This document shows, one piece after another, positions 1-8,767 of a DNA stretch of 50,738 nucleotides. The translations under genes were made by a program, and so were the position numbers. The stretch's first letter is position 1, and each line of letters starts with the position of its first letter. The notes under the pieces were generated by a model that was not told the DNA's origin, searched no databases, and saw nothing but the letters and a program-made list of their open reading frames with translations. Source of the stretch: Micromonospora yasonensis (GTDB lineage: Bacteria > Actinomycetota > Actinomycetes > Mycobacteriales > Micromonosporaceae); NCBI RefSeq assembly GCF_026013475.1, contig NZ_JAPDPH010000024.1, forward strand, positions 1 through 50,738. The letters run 5' to 3'.

Positions 1-4
1 GTTG

Positions 5-2680
5 TCACGCCAACGGGATCGATGTGGTCGGTACGTTGTAGCCGCGGATCCGCAGGTACGGCGCCTGGCCGCCGAGGTCGCTGGTCTGGTAGGTCGCCGT
101 GATCGTGGTCGACTCACCCGGCCACAGGGAGACGTAGTTGTCGGTGTAGTTCACCGGCAACACCTCGTTGCCGCCGTTGCCGGCCGTGATCTCCGGTCGC
201 AGGAAGAACGCGATGTTCGTCGGGCTGTTGTTGGTCAGCGTGACGGTGGCGGTCTCCTGCCCACCCGAGGCGGTCCGGGTCACGCTGGTCGCCAGGTTGG
301 GGTTCGACGGCAGGCTGTTGAGCCCGGTCAGGTTGGCGTACGTCTTGACCGCCGTCATGTACCAGTTCTTCTTGTTCCCCAGCGCGTCCGGCTGGGTGGA
401 GTACCAGTAGAGGTTGTTGCTGACCACCGCGCCCGCCGAGTCCTTGAGCTGCAGCCGGATGAAGTACGTCGCGGACAGGCCGGACACTGCCGGGAGGGTG
501 AGGACCTGACTGGACGCGTTGGCGGCCGCGGTGACCGGCACCGTCGTCGTGTAGGCCTGGGTCAGGTTCGGGATGTTGTACACCGTCGCGGTGGCGGTCA
601 GGCCGGTCCGTCCGCCCAGGGTGGAATTGACGACGTACACGTTCCTGGTCTTGTAGTCGTAGGCGATGTGGATCGGCTCGTTGGCCTTCTTGCTGCCGAA
701 GTAGCCGCCGCCGGGCTTGAAGTAGTAGTCGTAGAGGTTCCAGTGCACCGCCGGCCAGGCGTTGTTGAGCATCCAGAAGATGACCCCGAACGACTGGCTG
801 TACTGGTGCGAGTTCCAGGCCTCGAAGAACGACCTGGTGTTCTCGTAGTTCTGCAACTCCGACTTGCGGGAGTAGTCCTCGGCGCTGCCGGTGGTGCCGT
901 AGCGCTTGTTCACGCCGTCGGTGTAGACCTGGATGTTGTCGAACACGCTACGCGGCTTGCCGGCGTGGTAGTTCCAGGTGGTCCCGATCGGCCACAGCTC
1001 GGTGGCGGGGATGAACTTCTGCAGGCTCTCCAGCGGCGGCGGGGCTTCCGTGCCCTCCTCGCCGGTGGTACCGAACGCGCTGCCCGACTGGGCGGGGCTG
1101 TCCCACCACAGCAGCGGCGGCTCCCACTTGTACGGGCCGTCCATCTTCAGGCCGGCATTGGCGTTCGACCAGGTCGCCACGTTGTCGACCGTCGGGTTCT
1201 GCCAGTGCAGCCGGGTGGCGATGTTCTTGTACGCGGTCAGGTGCGCGGCGGTCGGCGGCTGGTCGCTGCCGTAGTTCCACATGAACGGGCTGGCGTGGGC
1301 GCGCAGCGCCCGCAGCTGGCTCTCCAGGGACGCGTTGGCCACCTGCTCCTGCTCGGCCGTCCAGGTGTTGTCGTTCTCCCAGGCGCTGCAGCAGACGAAG
1401 CCGGGCATGATCATGATGCCGGCCCGGTCGGCCAGGTCGTAGAGTTCCTCGTTGCCCAGGGTGCCTTCCAGCCGGATGGTGTTGAGGCCCATGTCCTTGA
1501 CGTACTGGACGTGCGTGGCGTTGGTTTTGGTGTCCCAGCGCTGCAGCATGTCCCAGACGTAGCCGCCGCCGCGGAAGAAGATGTTCTGCCCGTTGACCCG
1601 GTAGCCGACGAACGAGGTGCCGTTGACGGTGGTCCGGTAGTCGGTGAACTGGCGGACGCCGAAGTTGATCGACTTGGTGTCGGAGGTGGCGCCGGCCACG
1701 GTCGCCGAGGTGGCGAGCTGGTAGAGCTCCGGGCTGCCGAACTGGTAGGGCCACCACAGGGCGGGGTTGGCCACGTGCAACTGTGGATAGGCGGCCGGGT
1801 CGAAGGTGACCTCGCGGCGTTCGTTGGCGGCCAGGGTGACCGCCTGGTTGACCGAGATGGTGGGGTAACCGGCCTTGGTCACGGTGGCGCTGACCGTCGT
1901 GGTGACCGGGGCGTTTGTGGCATTGACGGCGTCGACGTAGACGGTCAGGTCAGCCGCGTTGGTCGCCGGCAGCGGCAGCACCGTCCTGACGTACGGATCG
2001 CGCAACGCGACCGGCCCGGTCGTGTCCAGCAGAGTTCTGCCCCAGAGCCCGGCGTTCATGTCGGGCGCCTCCGGGTTCCAGTCGACGGTGCAGAAGGAGA
2101 GGTCCTTGCAGTCGTGCGCGGGCGGGGTGACCAGGATCGCGAGCGCGTTGAGCGCGCCGGGCCTGATCAGGTTCGTCACGTTGTACTCGTGCACGACCAT
2201 GGTGCCGACGGCGTTGGCGTCGAGTTGGGTGCCGTTGAGCCAGATCTGGGCCCGGTAGCTGATCCCCTTGAAGCGCAGCCAGTACGCCTGGTCCGCGGTG
2301 GCGGCCGAGGCGGTGAACTGCCCTCGGAACCACCAGTTCTGGCCGGTCAGGTCCGGCACCGACTGCAGATTCTGGCCGAAGTAGATGTTCTGGTAGACGT
2401 TGTCGGCGACGAGCCCGGCCAGGACGGTCGACGGAAGCGACACGGGATTCCAGCCGGCGGTGCTGTAGCCGACCTGGGAGATGGCCGTGCCGGGGTCCGT
2501 GACGCTGGTGGCTGATCGCAACGCCCAGCCCGACGACAGCTCGGTCGAGCCGACGGTGGCGGCGCTCGCGGTCGGCACGCCGACCGCGCCGACGCCGGCC
2601 ACCAGGGCGAGCGCCAGCAGCAGTACCGCGACGGATCGGCGCGGGCGACGGGCAGGGCGGATGGCAACGGGCGGTGACAT
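5..2680 (-). CDS. Secreted GH2 exo-beta-D-glucosaminidase-like glycosidase
   Basis: Predicted to remove GlcN from the non-reducing end of chitosan oligomers outside the cell. The 891-residue protein has a Sec signal (Arg-rich start, hydrophobic core about 17-35, cleavage after ASA at 40), then a jelly-roll sugar-binding domain, an Ig-like domain, a TIM barrel and C-terminal beta domains, as in GH2. The acid/base motif reads GSD (471-473) instead of the usual NE of beta-galactosidases. An Asp here is the mark of the exo-glucosaminidase (CsxA) subfamily. The nucleophile is probably one of the Glu residues at 541-545. A GAGGAGG ribosome site lies just before the ATG. It follows the GH20 gene by 54 bases, so the two are probably cotranscribed. 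The stop codon lies at the window edge, so the gene is complete. A mannosidase-type GH2 is less likely because of the GSD motif. Confidence 0.85.
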   Translation of the reverse strand: MSPPVAIRPARRPRRSVAVLLLALALVAGVGAVGVPTASAATVGSTELSSGWALRSATSVTDPGTAISQVGYSTAGWNPVSLPSTVLAGLVADNVYQNIYFGQNLQSVPDLTGQNWWFRGQFTASAATADQAYWLRFKGISYRAQIWLNGTQLDANAVGTMVVHEYNVTNLIRPGALNALAILVTPPAHDCKDLSFCTVDWNPEAPDMNAGLWGRTLLDTTGPVALRDPYVRTVLPLPATNAADLTVYVDAVNATNAPVTTTVSATVTKAGYPTISVNQAVTLAANERREVTFDPAAYPQLHVANPALWWPYQFGSPELYQLATSATVAGATSDTKSINFGVRQFTDYRTTVNGTSFVGYRVNGQNIFFRGGGYVWDMLQRWDTKTNATHVQYVKDMGLNTIRLEGTLGNEELYDLADRAGIMIMPGFVCCSAWENDNTWTAEQEQVANASLESQLRALRAHASPFMWNYGSDQPPTAAHLTAYKNIATRLHWQNPTVDNVATWSNANAGLKMDGPYKWEPPLLWWDSPAQSGSAFGTTGEEGTEAPPPLESLQKFIPATELWPIGTTWNYHAGKPRSVFDNIQVYTDGVNKRYGTTGSAEDYSRKSELQNYENTRSFFEAWNSHQYSQSFGVIFWMLNNAWPAVHWNLYDYYFKPGGGYFGSKKANEPIHIAYDYKTRNVYVVNSTLGGRTGLTATATVYNIPNLTQAYTTTVPVTAAANASSQVLTLPAVSGLSATYFIRLQLKDSAGAVVSNNLYWYSTQPDALGNKKNWYMTAVKTYANLTGLNSLPSNPNLATSVTRTASGGQETATVTLTNNSPTNIAFFLRPEITAGNGGNEVLPVNYTDNYVSLWPGESTTITATYQTSDLGGQAPYLRIRGYNVPTTSIPLA

Positions 2681-2734
2681 GGGTGGCCTCCTCGATCCGA
2701 TCGAAGGAAAGCGGTGCGCCGCTCGATGCGACGC

Positions 2735-4336
2735 CTAGGAGCCGGTTGGCCAGGACACCTGGGTGGAGTGGTAGTAGTTGATCCCCATGACGTGCCAGCG
2801 CGGCCCCTGGGCACCCAGCCGTTGGTTGAACGACGCCCAGTCGTGGGTGCTCATCGGGGACCAGCCCAGCTCGGCGATCGCGGGCAGGCGCGGGAAGGCC
2901 ATGTATTCCACGTCCGCGAGCGTCTCGATCGTCTCGGTCCACAGCGGCGCCTCGACCCCGAGCACGGACGTTTCGCCGACGCCCGCCAGATACGCCCCCG
3001 GGTCCCAGCCGTACGCGTCCTGGACATCGATGTATCCGGCCCAATGCTGACCGAGTCGGGTGCGGGAGTTGTACTTCATGTCGAGATAGGTGTGATTCGC
3101 CGGCGACATCACGACCTTGGTGCCGTTCTGCGCCGCCGCCGTCACCGCGGCATTGGACGTGGTGGTCCCCCAGAACTGGGCGACGGTCGACGGCAGGACC
3201 GGGGCGTTGACGATGTCGTGCCAGCCGACCACGGTCTTGCCGTGCGCCGCCACGATCTGCTGCGCCCGGTTCATGAAGGTGGTGTAGTCCGACGCGGTGG
3301 TGGAGCTGGCCTCGTCCCCGCCGATGTGCAGGTAGGGCCCGGGGGTCAGCGCGGCGATCTCGCCCAGCACCTGGTCGAGGAAGGTGTAGGTGATCTCCTT
3401 GCTCACACACAGCGAGCTGAACCCGACCTTCGTGCCGGTGTAGAGCTTCGGCGCCACGTTGTCACAGTTGAGTTCCGCGTACGAGGCGAGCGCCGCGTTC
3501 GTGTGACCGGGCATGTCGATCTCGGGCACGATCGTGATGTACCGGACGGCGGCGTACGCGACGATCTGCCGGTATTCGTCCTGGGTGTAGTACCCGCCCG
3601 TGCCGCCGCCCACCTCGGTGCTTCCGCCGTAGATCGCGAGGTTGGGCCAGCTGTTGACGGCGATCCGCCACCCCTGGTCGTCGGAGAGGTGCAGGTGCAG
3701 CCGGTTCAGTTTGTAGAGCGCGATCTCGTCGATGTACCGCTTGACCACGGACACCGGCAGGAAATGCCGCGCGACGTCGAGCATGGCCCCCCGGTGGGCG
3801 AAGCGGGGATGGTCGACGATCTGCCCGCCGGCCACCTCCCACGGCCCGGGCTGCACGCTCGCGCTCTCGACCGCCGGGGGCAGTAGCTGGCGCAGCGTCT
3901 GGACACCGGCGAAGAGGCCGGCCGGCTGGTTGGCGCGCACGACGATCGACGCGTCCGTGACGTCCAGTTGGTAGCCCTCGTCGCCGACCTCCGTCGGCGC
4001 CCCGGACAGCAGCAGGGAGATGCCGTCGGCCGGTCCGCTGCTCGGCGCGGCGGCGATCGGCACGGGATAGCCGGTCGAGGGGCGCAGGATGGCGGCGAGC
4101 TGGCCGGCGATGTCCGCCGCCGCGGCCGAACCGGCCTGGGCGTAGATCGTCGTCGTCGTGGTGATCCGGTAGGTCACCCCTTGCGTCGCCGTCGCGACGA
4201 CCGGCGCCGGCAGGACGGACGCCAGCGACGCGCTGGTGGCCTCCTGCTGGACGTCGGAAGCGGCAGCGCCGCTCAAGCCGCTGGTAACGGCGAGCATCAC
4301 GGTGGTGAGGAGCAGAGGTACGCCGCCGATCGTCAT
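2735..4336 (-). CDS. Secreted GH20 beta-N-acetylhexosaminidase
   Basis: Predicted to release terminal GlcNAc (or GalNAc) from chitin oligomers by substrate-assisted catalysis. The 533-residue protein has a short hydrophobic export signal (about 4-26). A GH20b-like domain follows (about 40-170), then the barrel beginning near HRGAMLDVARHF (181-192). The hallmark HIGGDE is at 337-342, giving the catalytic pair Asp341-Glu342. The DDQGWRI motif (219-225) is also typical of the family. GGAGG precedes the ATG by five bases. It is the first gene of a two-gene unit with the downstream GH2 enzyme, which together would take mixed GlcNAc/GlcN oligomers to monomers. Confidence 0.9.
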   Translation of the reverse strand: MTIGGVPLLLTTVMLAVTSGLSGAAASDVQQEATSASLASVLPAPVVATATQGVTYRITTTTTIYAQAGSAAAADIAGQLAAILRPSTGYPVPIAAAPSSGPADGISLLLSGAPTEVGDEGYQLDVTDASIVVRANQPAGLFAGVQTLRQLLPPAVESASVQPGPWEVAGGQIVDHPRFAHRGAMLDVARHFLPVSVVKRYIDEIALYKLNRLHLHLSDDQGWRIAVNSWPNLAIYGGSTEVGGGTGGYYTQDEYRQIVAYAAVRYITIVPEIDMPGHTNAALASYAELNCDNVAPKLYTGTKVGFSSLCVSKEITYTFLDQVLGEIAALTPGPYLHIGGDEASSTTASDYTTFMNRAQQIVAAHGKTVVGWHDIVNAPVLPSTVAQFWGTTTSNAAVTAAAQNGTKVVMSPANHTYLDMKYNSRTRLGQHWAGYIDVQDAYGWDPGAYLAGVGETSVLGVEAPLWTETIETLADVEYMAFPRLPAIAELGWSPMSTHDWASFNQRLGAQGPRWHVMGINYYHSTQVSWPTGS

Positions 4337-4434
4337 GGCTGCCTCCGGAGGCTAACGATCCGCAGGAAGCGGACTGTCACGCTCACCGCGCATCGATCCT
4401 TGTCGCTAGCAGTCAACGTAGCGGGCATCTTTTC

Positions 4435-4453
4435 GTAAGGCAAGCTTCCTAAC
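4435..4453. promoter_or_regulatory. Candidate operator upstream of the glycosidase pair
   Basis: GTAAGGCAAGCTTCCTAAC is an imperfect inverted repeat (GTAAGG and CCTAAC arms around AAGCTT), about 100 bases upstream of the GH20 start in a 242-base divergent intergenic region. Its A+T content stands out from the surroundings. Similar TTAGGAAA-type palindromes are, by recollection, common before secreted glycosidase genes of actinomycetes. A TTGACT hexamer on the minus strand (4416-4411) could be a -35 element, but no good -10 was found. Confidence 0.4.
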
Positions 4454-4578
4454 AAATTTCGACCGCTCGCTGCGTCGGTCACGGCCCCCGGTCGATTGTG
4501 GACTTCGAGGTGTCGATGGCACCGTTGCGCGTGCGACCATTCAACGTGAGTCGATTTCGTTGATCGGGGAGTGTCGTC

Positions 4579-4899
4579 ATGCAGCCTGATCACCCTCGGC
4601 GGGTACGGGTAGAGCCGGTGAGCGCCGGTGACGTGGAGTTCTTCGTGGAACTGGCGGACGAGGGCGGCCCGGAGACCGTCGGCACCGGGAGGCTGCTCTC
4701 CTTCGACGGGGTCCGCGACACGGTCCAGGCGGTCGCCGGTGAGCTGGCCCAGGTCTGGGAGCAGGTGAAGCCGGCGGAGGCGACCGTCGAGTTCGGGCTG
4801 TCGCTGACCGCCAAGGGTGGGCCGCTCACCGGCCTGATCGTCGCCGGCGACGGGTCCGCGACCCTCAAGATCACCCTGGTCTGGAAAGGCGGTTCGTGA
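4579..4899 (+). CDS. CU044_2847-type small protein (trypsin-co-occurring domain 1)
   Basis: A 106-residue soluble protein with no signal or membrane segment. It reads as the small domain called CU044_2847 or Trypco1, which is known mainly from its gene neighbourhood beside trypsin-like proteases and NTPases in predicted conflict systems. Matching features are a beta-strand VEFFVEL near the start, a central helix (VRDTVQAVAGELAQVWEQV), the signature ATVEFGLSLTAKGG near 73-86, and a final strand ending LKITLVWKG. The next gene starts inside its stop codon (GTGA overlap) and encodes exactly such a protease-NTPase, which supports the call. The biochemical role is unknown; it may be a regulatory or adaptor partner. 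Confidence 0.75.
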   Translation: MQPDHPRRVRVEPVSAGDVEFFVELADEGGPETVGTGRLLSFDGVRDTVQAVAGELAQVWEQVKPAEATVEFGLSLTAKGGPLTGLIVAGDGSATLKITLVWKGGS

Positions 4900-7800
4900 C
4901 CAACGCGGGTCATCCGGCGAGCGGCACCGGTGTCGCCTCCCTCCAACTGCGCCGACACGTGGTGCGGGTGGACGGTGTCGCCGGCGAGTTGCTGGGGAGT
5001 GGCTTCTTCATCGCGCCCGGCTGGGTGGTGACCGCGGCTCACGTCGTGTTCGACCAGGGCCGGGGGACCTTCCGCGAGCTGGTCGGTGTGACGCCCGCGG
5101 CCGGCGACGTCGGCGACGTGGCGGTGCAGGCCGAGGTGGTCGCGTGCTCCGACCCGCCGGACGGCACCACGCTGTGGCCCTTCCCGGACCTGGCCCTGCT
5201 GCGGCTGCACGACACCCAACCCTGGGTGGACCGCCACCCCTGCGTGTGGGCCGCGAAGGGCGAGCCACTCGGGGACGACTGCCACGCCTACGGCTTTCCG
5301 CCCCGGGAGCGCAACGCGCCGTCGTACGGCGCCCCCGCCCGGTTCACCTTCGAAGGCGTCGACGGCGACGGGTTCTTCCGGCTCAAGTTGGGCCAGGCGG
5401 CCCCGGGCCTGTCGGGCGCGCCGCTGCTGTGCCCGACGCGACGTGCCGTGGTGGGGGTGATGACCGGAACCCGGGACCGGAGCGGCGACCTGGGTGGCTG
5501 GGCGGCACCGATCTCCGCCCTGCTCGGCGAGGTGCCCGGCGTGCCCGAGGAGTTGGTCTCCTACGGGCGCGGCCTGGTGCGGCAGGGGACCGAGGCGGTG
5601 CTGGCCGACCGACGGACCTGGCATGCCGTGGTCCCGGTGACCGTCCCCGAGGAACTGTGGCCGGACTGGGACGGCTTCGAGCGGGTGCCCGGCTCGCTGC
5701 CGGCCGAGATGCTGCTCGCCGACTCGCGCGTGGTGCCGTACCGCCTTCGGGACGAGGACCTCAGACACGCCGTGCGCTGGTGCGAGCAGCCCACGGCGAT
5801 GGAGGTGTGGCGCTTCGCCGGCGTCGGCGGCGCCGGAAAGACGCGCCACGCGATCGAACTGTGCCGGGTGATGGCCGAGCGGGACTGGCTCGTCGTGCGG
5901 TGGACCGAACTGACCGCGCTGCACGCCGCCGTGCAGGACGTCGCCGGCCTGCCGCTGCCGCGTCTGATCGTCATCGACTACGTCGAGGCGATCGCGGTCG
6001 ACACGCTGCGCGCGCTGCTCGACAAGCTTCGCGCGAACGCCACACAGCTCGCGCCCGTACGGGTGGTCCTGCTCACCCGCACCGTCGCCGGATATGGGTT
6101 GAGCAGCGGGGACGTCCTGCGCGAGATCGGCAAGGGCGCGGGGCCGGCACTGCGGAGGATCTTGAACAGCAGCGGCGACCCGATCGCCATCCGGGGCATC
6201 TCGGCGGACGAGCGGAGCGAACTCTACGACGCCGCCTTCCGGGCGTTCCGACGCGCCTGGCTGGGCGACGAGCCGACCCAACCGGTGCCGGCGCCGGACC
6301 TCACCGGCCGGCAGTACGAGGTGCCGCTGGAGGTGTTGCTCGAGGCGTTCGACCGCGCGCTGTCGGGCAGCCTGGCCGCCAGCGACCGGCCGCCGGTCGA
6401 CCGGGCGCTCGACCACGAGGCGCGGCACTGGAACGGCCGGGCGCCGGACGCGCTGCCCGAGCGGTCGCGCCGGGCCGCGGTCGCGCTGGCCACCCTCGCC
6501 GGTGCCGAGAACGACCACCAGGCCGACGCCCTGCTGCGGGTGCTCCCGGAGCTGCGCGGCGACGCGGCGGCGGCGCTGCGGAGGGAAACCGTGGCTTGGC
6601 TCTCGGGGCTCTACGCCGGCCCCCTGCACATCAACCCGGTCCGACCCGACCTGTTGGGAGAGACGTTGGTGGCCGAGGTTCTCGCCGGCCAGGGCGACGG
6701 CGGCAGGGAACTGCTCGGGGCGGTGCTCGAACAGGACGACGACGCCCAGGTCGCCCGCAGCCTCGACCTGCTGGCCCGGCTGGCCGTTACCGACAACGCC
6801 GCCGCGGGCTGTGTGGCGACCGCGCTGTTCGACCGCCATCGACAGCTGGTCGACCGGGCGGAGGGGCGCGCCAGCGGCACCGCGGAGCGGCCCGGGAATC
6901 TGGACCTCGCCATCGGCCTGCAGCGGCTGTTCGGCGGCGAGGTCGAGGCGAGAATGGAGGATCTCGCCCGGGCGGCATCGGCCAGCGACGTCGAGATGTT
7001 GGAACTGTCCGTGTCGTACAACCGGATCGGCGACCTGGCGCGACGCTCCGGCCAGAGCGAGCGGGCCGAGGCGCTGTACACGCGCGGTCTCGTCATTCGC
7101 GAACGGCTCTCCTGGGCCCATCCGGAGGACGACCGGTTCGCGCGTGAGCTCTCCATCTCCTACAACAAGCTGGGTCAGCTGGCCCTCTGGCTCGGGCAGC
7201 CCGAGCGCGCCCGCGGGCTGTACGAGAAGGGCCTGGCGATCCGTGAGCGGCTGGTCGAGCTGCACCCGGAGGACAGCACCTTCGCCCGTGACTTCGCGGT
7301 CTCGCAGGACCGGTTGGCCGAGCTCATCCGCGAGTCGGGCGACAACAGGCGGGCGGAGGTCCTGTACCGGCAGGTGCTGGCGATCCGTGAACGGCTGTGC
7401 GAGGAGGATCCGACCAACACGACGTTCGCTCGTGACCTCTCCATCTCCTACGACGTGCTCGGCGATCTCGCGCTGGAGGCGCGGCGGTCGGGTGAGGCAC
7501 GGCAGCTCTACGAGCAGGGGCACCGCATCCGGGAGAAGCTGTGGGCCGACGAACCGGACAACACCACCTTCGCCCGTGACCTGTCGAACTCCTACGACCG
7601 CCTGGGCGACCTCGCCGTCGAGGCCGCGCGGTACGACGAGGCGAAGCAACGGTACGAGCTGGCGCTGGGGATCCGGCAGCGGCTGCGGGCCTCGCAGCCG
7701 CGCAACACCGACTTCTCCCACGACCTGTTGGTCTCCTACGGCGGACTGGGCGACCTCGCGGTCAGCAAGGGGCAGCTCGACGAGGCCGAGCGGCTCTACC

Positions 7801-8339
7801 AACTCGGGCTGCTCGTCGCCGAGGACCTGCTCGCGGCCGAGCCGCGCAACGCCACCTTCGCCCGCGACGGCTTGTTCTTCCACATCAACCTGGGCGAGCT
7901 CGCGGCTCGGCGCGGGGATGTCCGGGAGGCGGAGCGGTTCTATCGGCTCGGCCGCACCCGGGCCGAGCGGCTGCTCGCCGGCGAGCCCGACAGCATCCGG
8001 TTCGCGCGGGACGTCGCGTCCTGCTACGAGCGCCTGGGCAGGATTGCGCTCAACGCCGCGCCGGACGAGGTCACGGTCAACGCCGAGACGCTGCTCAGCG
8101 CGGCGGTGCACTTTCGCCGGAACCTGCGGGCCAGGGAACCGGGCAGCGTCGAGCTCGCCGAGGAACTGGCGTGGTCGTTGCAGCTGTTCAGCCGACTCGC
8201 CGACCGGGCGGGCATGGAACGGGCCATGGTCGAGGCCCGGGAGGCACTCGAGGCGTTCGAACACTCCGCCACGCTCAGCAGGTCCGGCCGCGAACTGCTC
8301 GACCGACTGCGGCCGCTGGACCCCGAGTCCCTGTGGTGA
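4896..8339 (+). CDS. Trypsin-like protease / P-loop NTPase / TPR fusion protein
   Basis: An 1147-residue cytoplasmic multidomain protein. Residues 10-215 form a trypsin-like protease with His49 (TAAHV), Asp98 (PDLALLRL) and Ser173 (GLSGAP), so the triad looks intact. A STAND-like NTPase follows, with Walker A GVGGAGKT (309-316) and Walker B LIVID ending at Asp361. A helical linker leads to about seven repeats of roughly 50 residues (about 690-1065), each with the pattern FARDLSxSYxxLGDLA...A..LY..GL.IRERL, which are TPR_10/12-type repeats. The GTG start overlaps the previous stop. The architecture is effector (protease), switch (NTPase) and sensor (TPR), as in known immune or suicide switches. 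Substrate and trigger are unknown. It lacks any export signal, so the protease would act inside the cell. Confidence 0.85.
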   Translation: MTNAGHPASGTGVASLQLRRHVVRVDGVAGELLGSGFFIAPGWVVTAAHVVFDQGRGTFRELVGVTPAAGDVGDVAVQAEVVACSDPPDGTTLWPFPDLALLRLHDTQPWVDRHPCVWAAKGEPLGDDCHAYGFPPRERNAPSYGAPARFTFEGVDGDGFFRLKLGQAAPGLSGAPLLCPTRRAVVGVMTGTRDRSGDLGGWAAPISALLGEVPGVPEELVSYGRGLVRQGTEAVLADRRTWHAVVPVTVPEELWPDWDGFERVPGSLPAEMLLADSRVVPYRLRDEDLRHAVRWCEQPTAMEVWRFAGVGGAGKTRHAIELCRVMAERDWLVVRWTELTALHAAVQDVAGLPLPRLIVIDYVEAIAVDTLRALLDKLRANATQLAPVRVVLLTRTVAGYGLSSGDVLREIGKGAGPALRRILNSSGDPIAIRGISADERSELYDAAFRAFRRAWLGDEPTQPVPAPDLTGRQYEVPLEVLLEAFDRALSGSLAASDRPPVDRALDHEARHWNGRAPDALPERSRRAAVALATLAGAENDHQADALLRVLPELRGDAAAALRRETVAWLSGLYAGPLHINPVRPDLLGETLVAEVLAGQGDGGRELLGAVLEQDDDAQVARSLDLLARLAVTDNAAAGCVATALFDRHRQLVDRAEGRASGTAERPGNLDLAIGLQRLFGGEVEARMEDLARAASASDVEMLELSVSYNRIGDLARRSGQSERAEALYTRGLVIRERLSWAHPEDDRFARELSISYNKLGQLALWLGQPERARGLYEKGLAIRERLVELHPEDSTFARDFAVSQDRLAELIRESGDNRRAEVLYRQVLAIRERLCEEDPTNTTFARDLSISYDVLGDLALEARRSGEARQLYEQGHRIREKLWADEPDNTTFARDLSNSYDRLGDLAVEAARYDEAKQRYELALGIRQRLRASQPRNTDFSHDLLVSYGGLGDLAVSKGQLDEAERLYQLGLLVAEDLLAAEPRNATFARDGLFFHINLGELAARRGDVREAERFYRLGRTRAERLLAGEPDSIRFARDVASCYERLGRIALNAAPDEVTVNAETLLSAAVHFRRNLRAREPGSVELAEELAWSLQLFSRLADRAGMERAMVEAREALEAFEHSATLSRSGRELLDRLRPLDPESLW

Positions 8340-8398
8340 CCAATATCGGTCAGCCGCCCTGGGGTGATGCGAACTTTAGGCCGAATGGATACTGTTGT

Positions 8399-8433
8399 CC
8401 TCCACATCCTCGGACCATGCTGAGGTGTGGAGG
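8399..8433 (+). terminator. Strong hairpin after the protease-NTPase gene
   Basis: Arms CCTCCACA (8399-8406) and TGTGGAGG (8426-8433) pair perfectly. Inside them CCTCGG (8408-8413) pairs with CTGAGG (8420-8425) with one G-T wobble. One T is bulged and the loop is six bases. It lies 60 bases past the stop codon and has no U-tract. It may end the upstream transcript or act in the leader of the peptide operon. Confidence 0.5.
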
Positions 8434-8577
8434 GCCGGGCCGTCCATCGATGTGGCCGCCGGCTACGACCCTCACACCATCCCACACAGTGCCAGCCCCC
8501 GATTCCCGGGGTGCCCACCGGGCCGCCGCCTGATCGCCGGGTCGCCAGGGCATCCCCGCAATAGAAAGAGCGAGCTC

Positions 8578-8754
8578 GTGAAGATCGTTGAGGCGCAGCG
8601 GGCCACCATGACCGAATCGCTCGGCGAGGTGCGGCGTACGCCGCTGCACCAGATCCCGGTCGACCAGGCGGCGGACATCGTCAGGAAGGTCATGCGCCAC
8701 CGCGACGCGGCTCCGGGCACCGTGGAGGTGGCCCGGTTCGGATCCGCCGCGTGA
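8578..8754 (+). CDS. fxsA: FxSxx-COOH-type ribosomal peptide precursor
   Basis: A 58-residue peptide (GTG start; ATG at 8608 would give a 48-residue form) that ends VARFGSAA, matching the FxSxx-COOH signature with Phe54, Ser56 and two residues after it. The middle (TPLHQIPVDQAADIVRKVM) is the helical leader typical of these precursors. The next gene, 13 bases on, is a radical-SAM/SPASM maturase of the FxsB type, and this pairing is what makes the small ORF convincing. By analogy the Phe ring would be crosslinked to a side chain within the Phe-x-Ser core to give a cyclophane. The ribosome site before the GTG is weak. An in-frame extension upstream to 8395 is possible but has no matching features. 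Confidence 0.8.
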   Translation: MKIVEAQRATMTESLGEVRRTPLHQIPVDQAADIVRKVMRHRDAAPGTVEVARFGSAA

Positions 8755-8767
8755 GCGCGGGTCCGCC

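Noticed and set aside
2..2515. Plus-strand open frame of 837 codons opposite the GH2 gene
   Set aside because: It is the antisense of a clear GH2 gene. Its product is a Val/Gly/Arg-rich string with no recognisable motif, a usual result of high G+C.
4590..8264. Minus-strand open frame of over 1200 codons opposite the protease-NTPase gene
   Set aside because: It has no motifs and low-complexity composition, and the plus-strand frame has intact catalytic and Walker motifs.
8395..8577. Upstream extension of the FxSxx peptide to an ATG at 8395
   Set aside because: The extra residues lack leader features and lie in the hairpin. A GTG at 8578 gives a normal precursor length.
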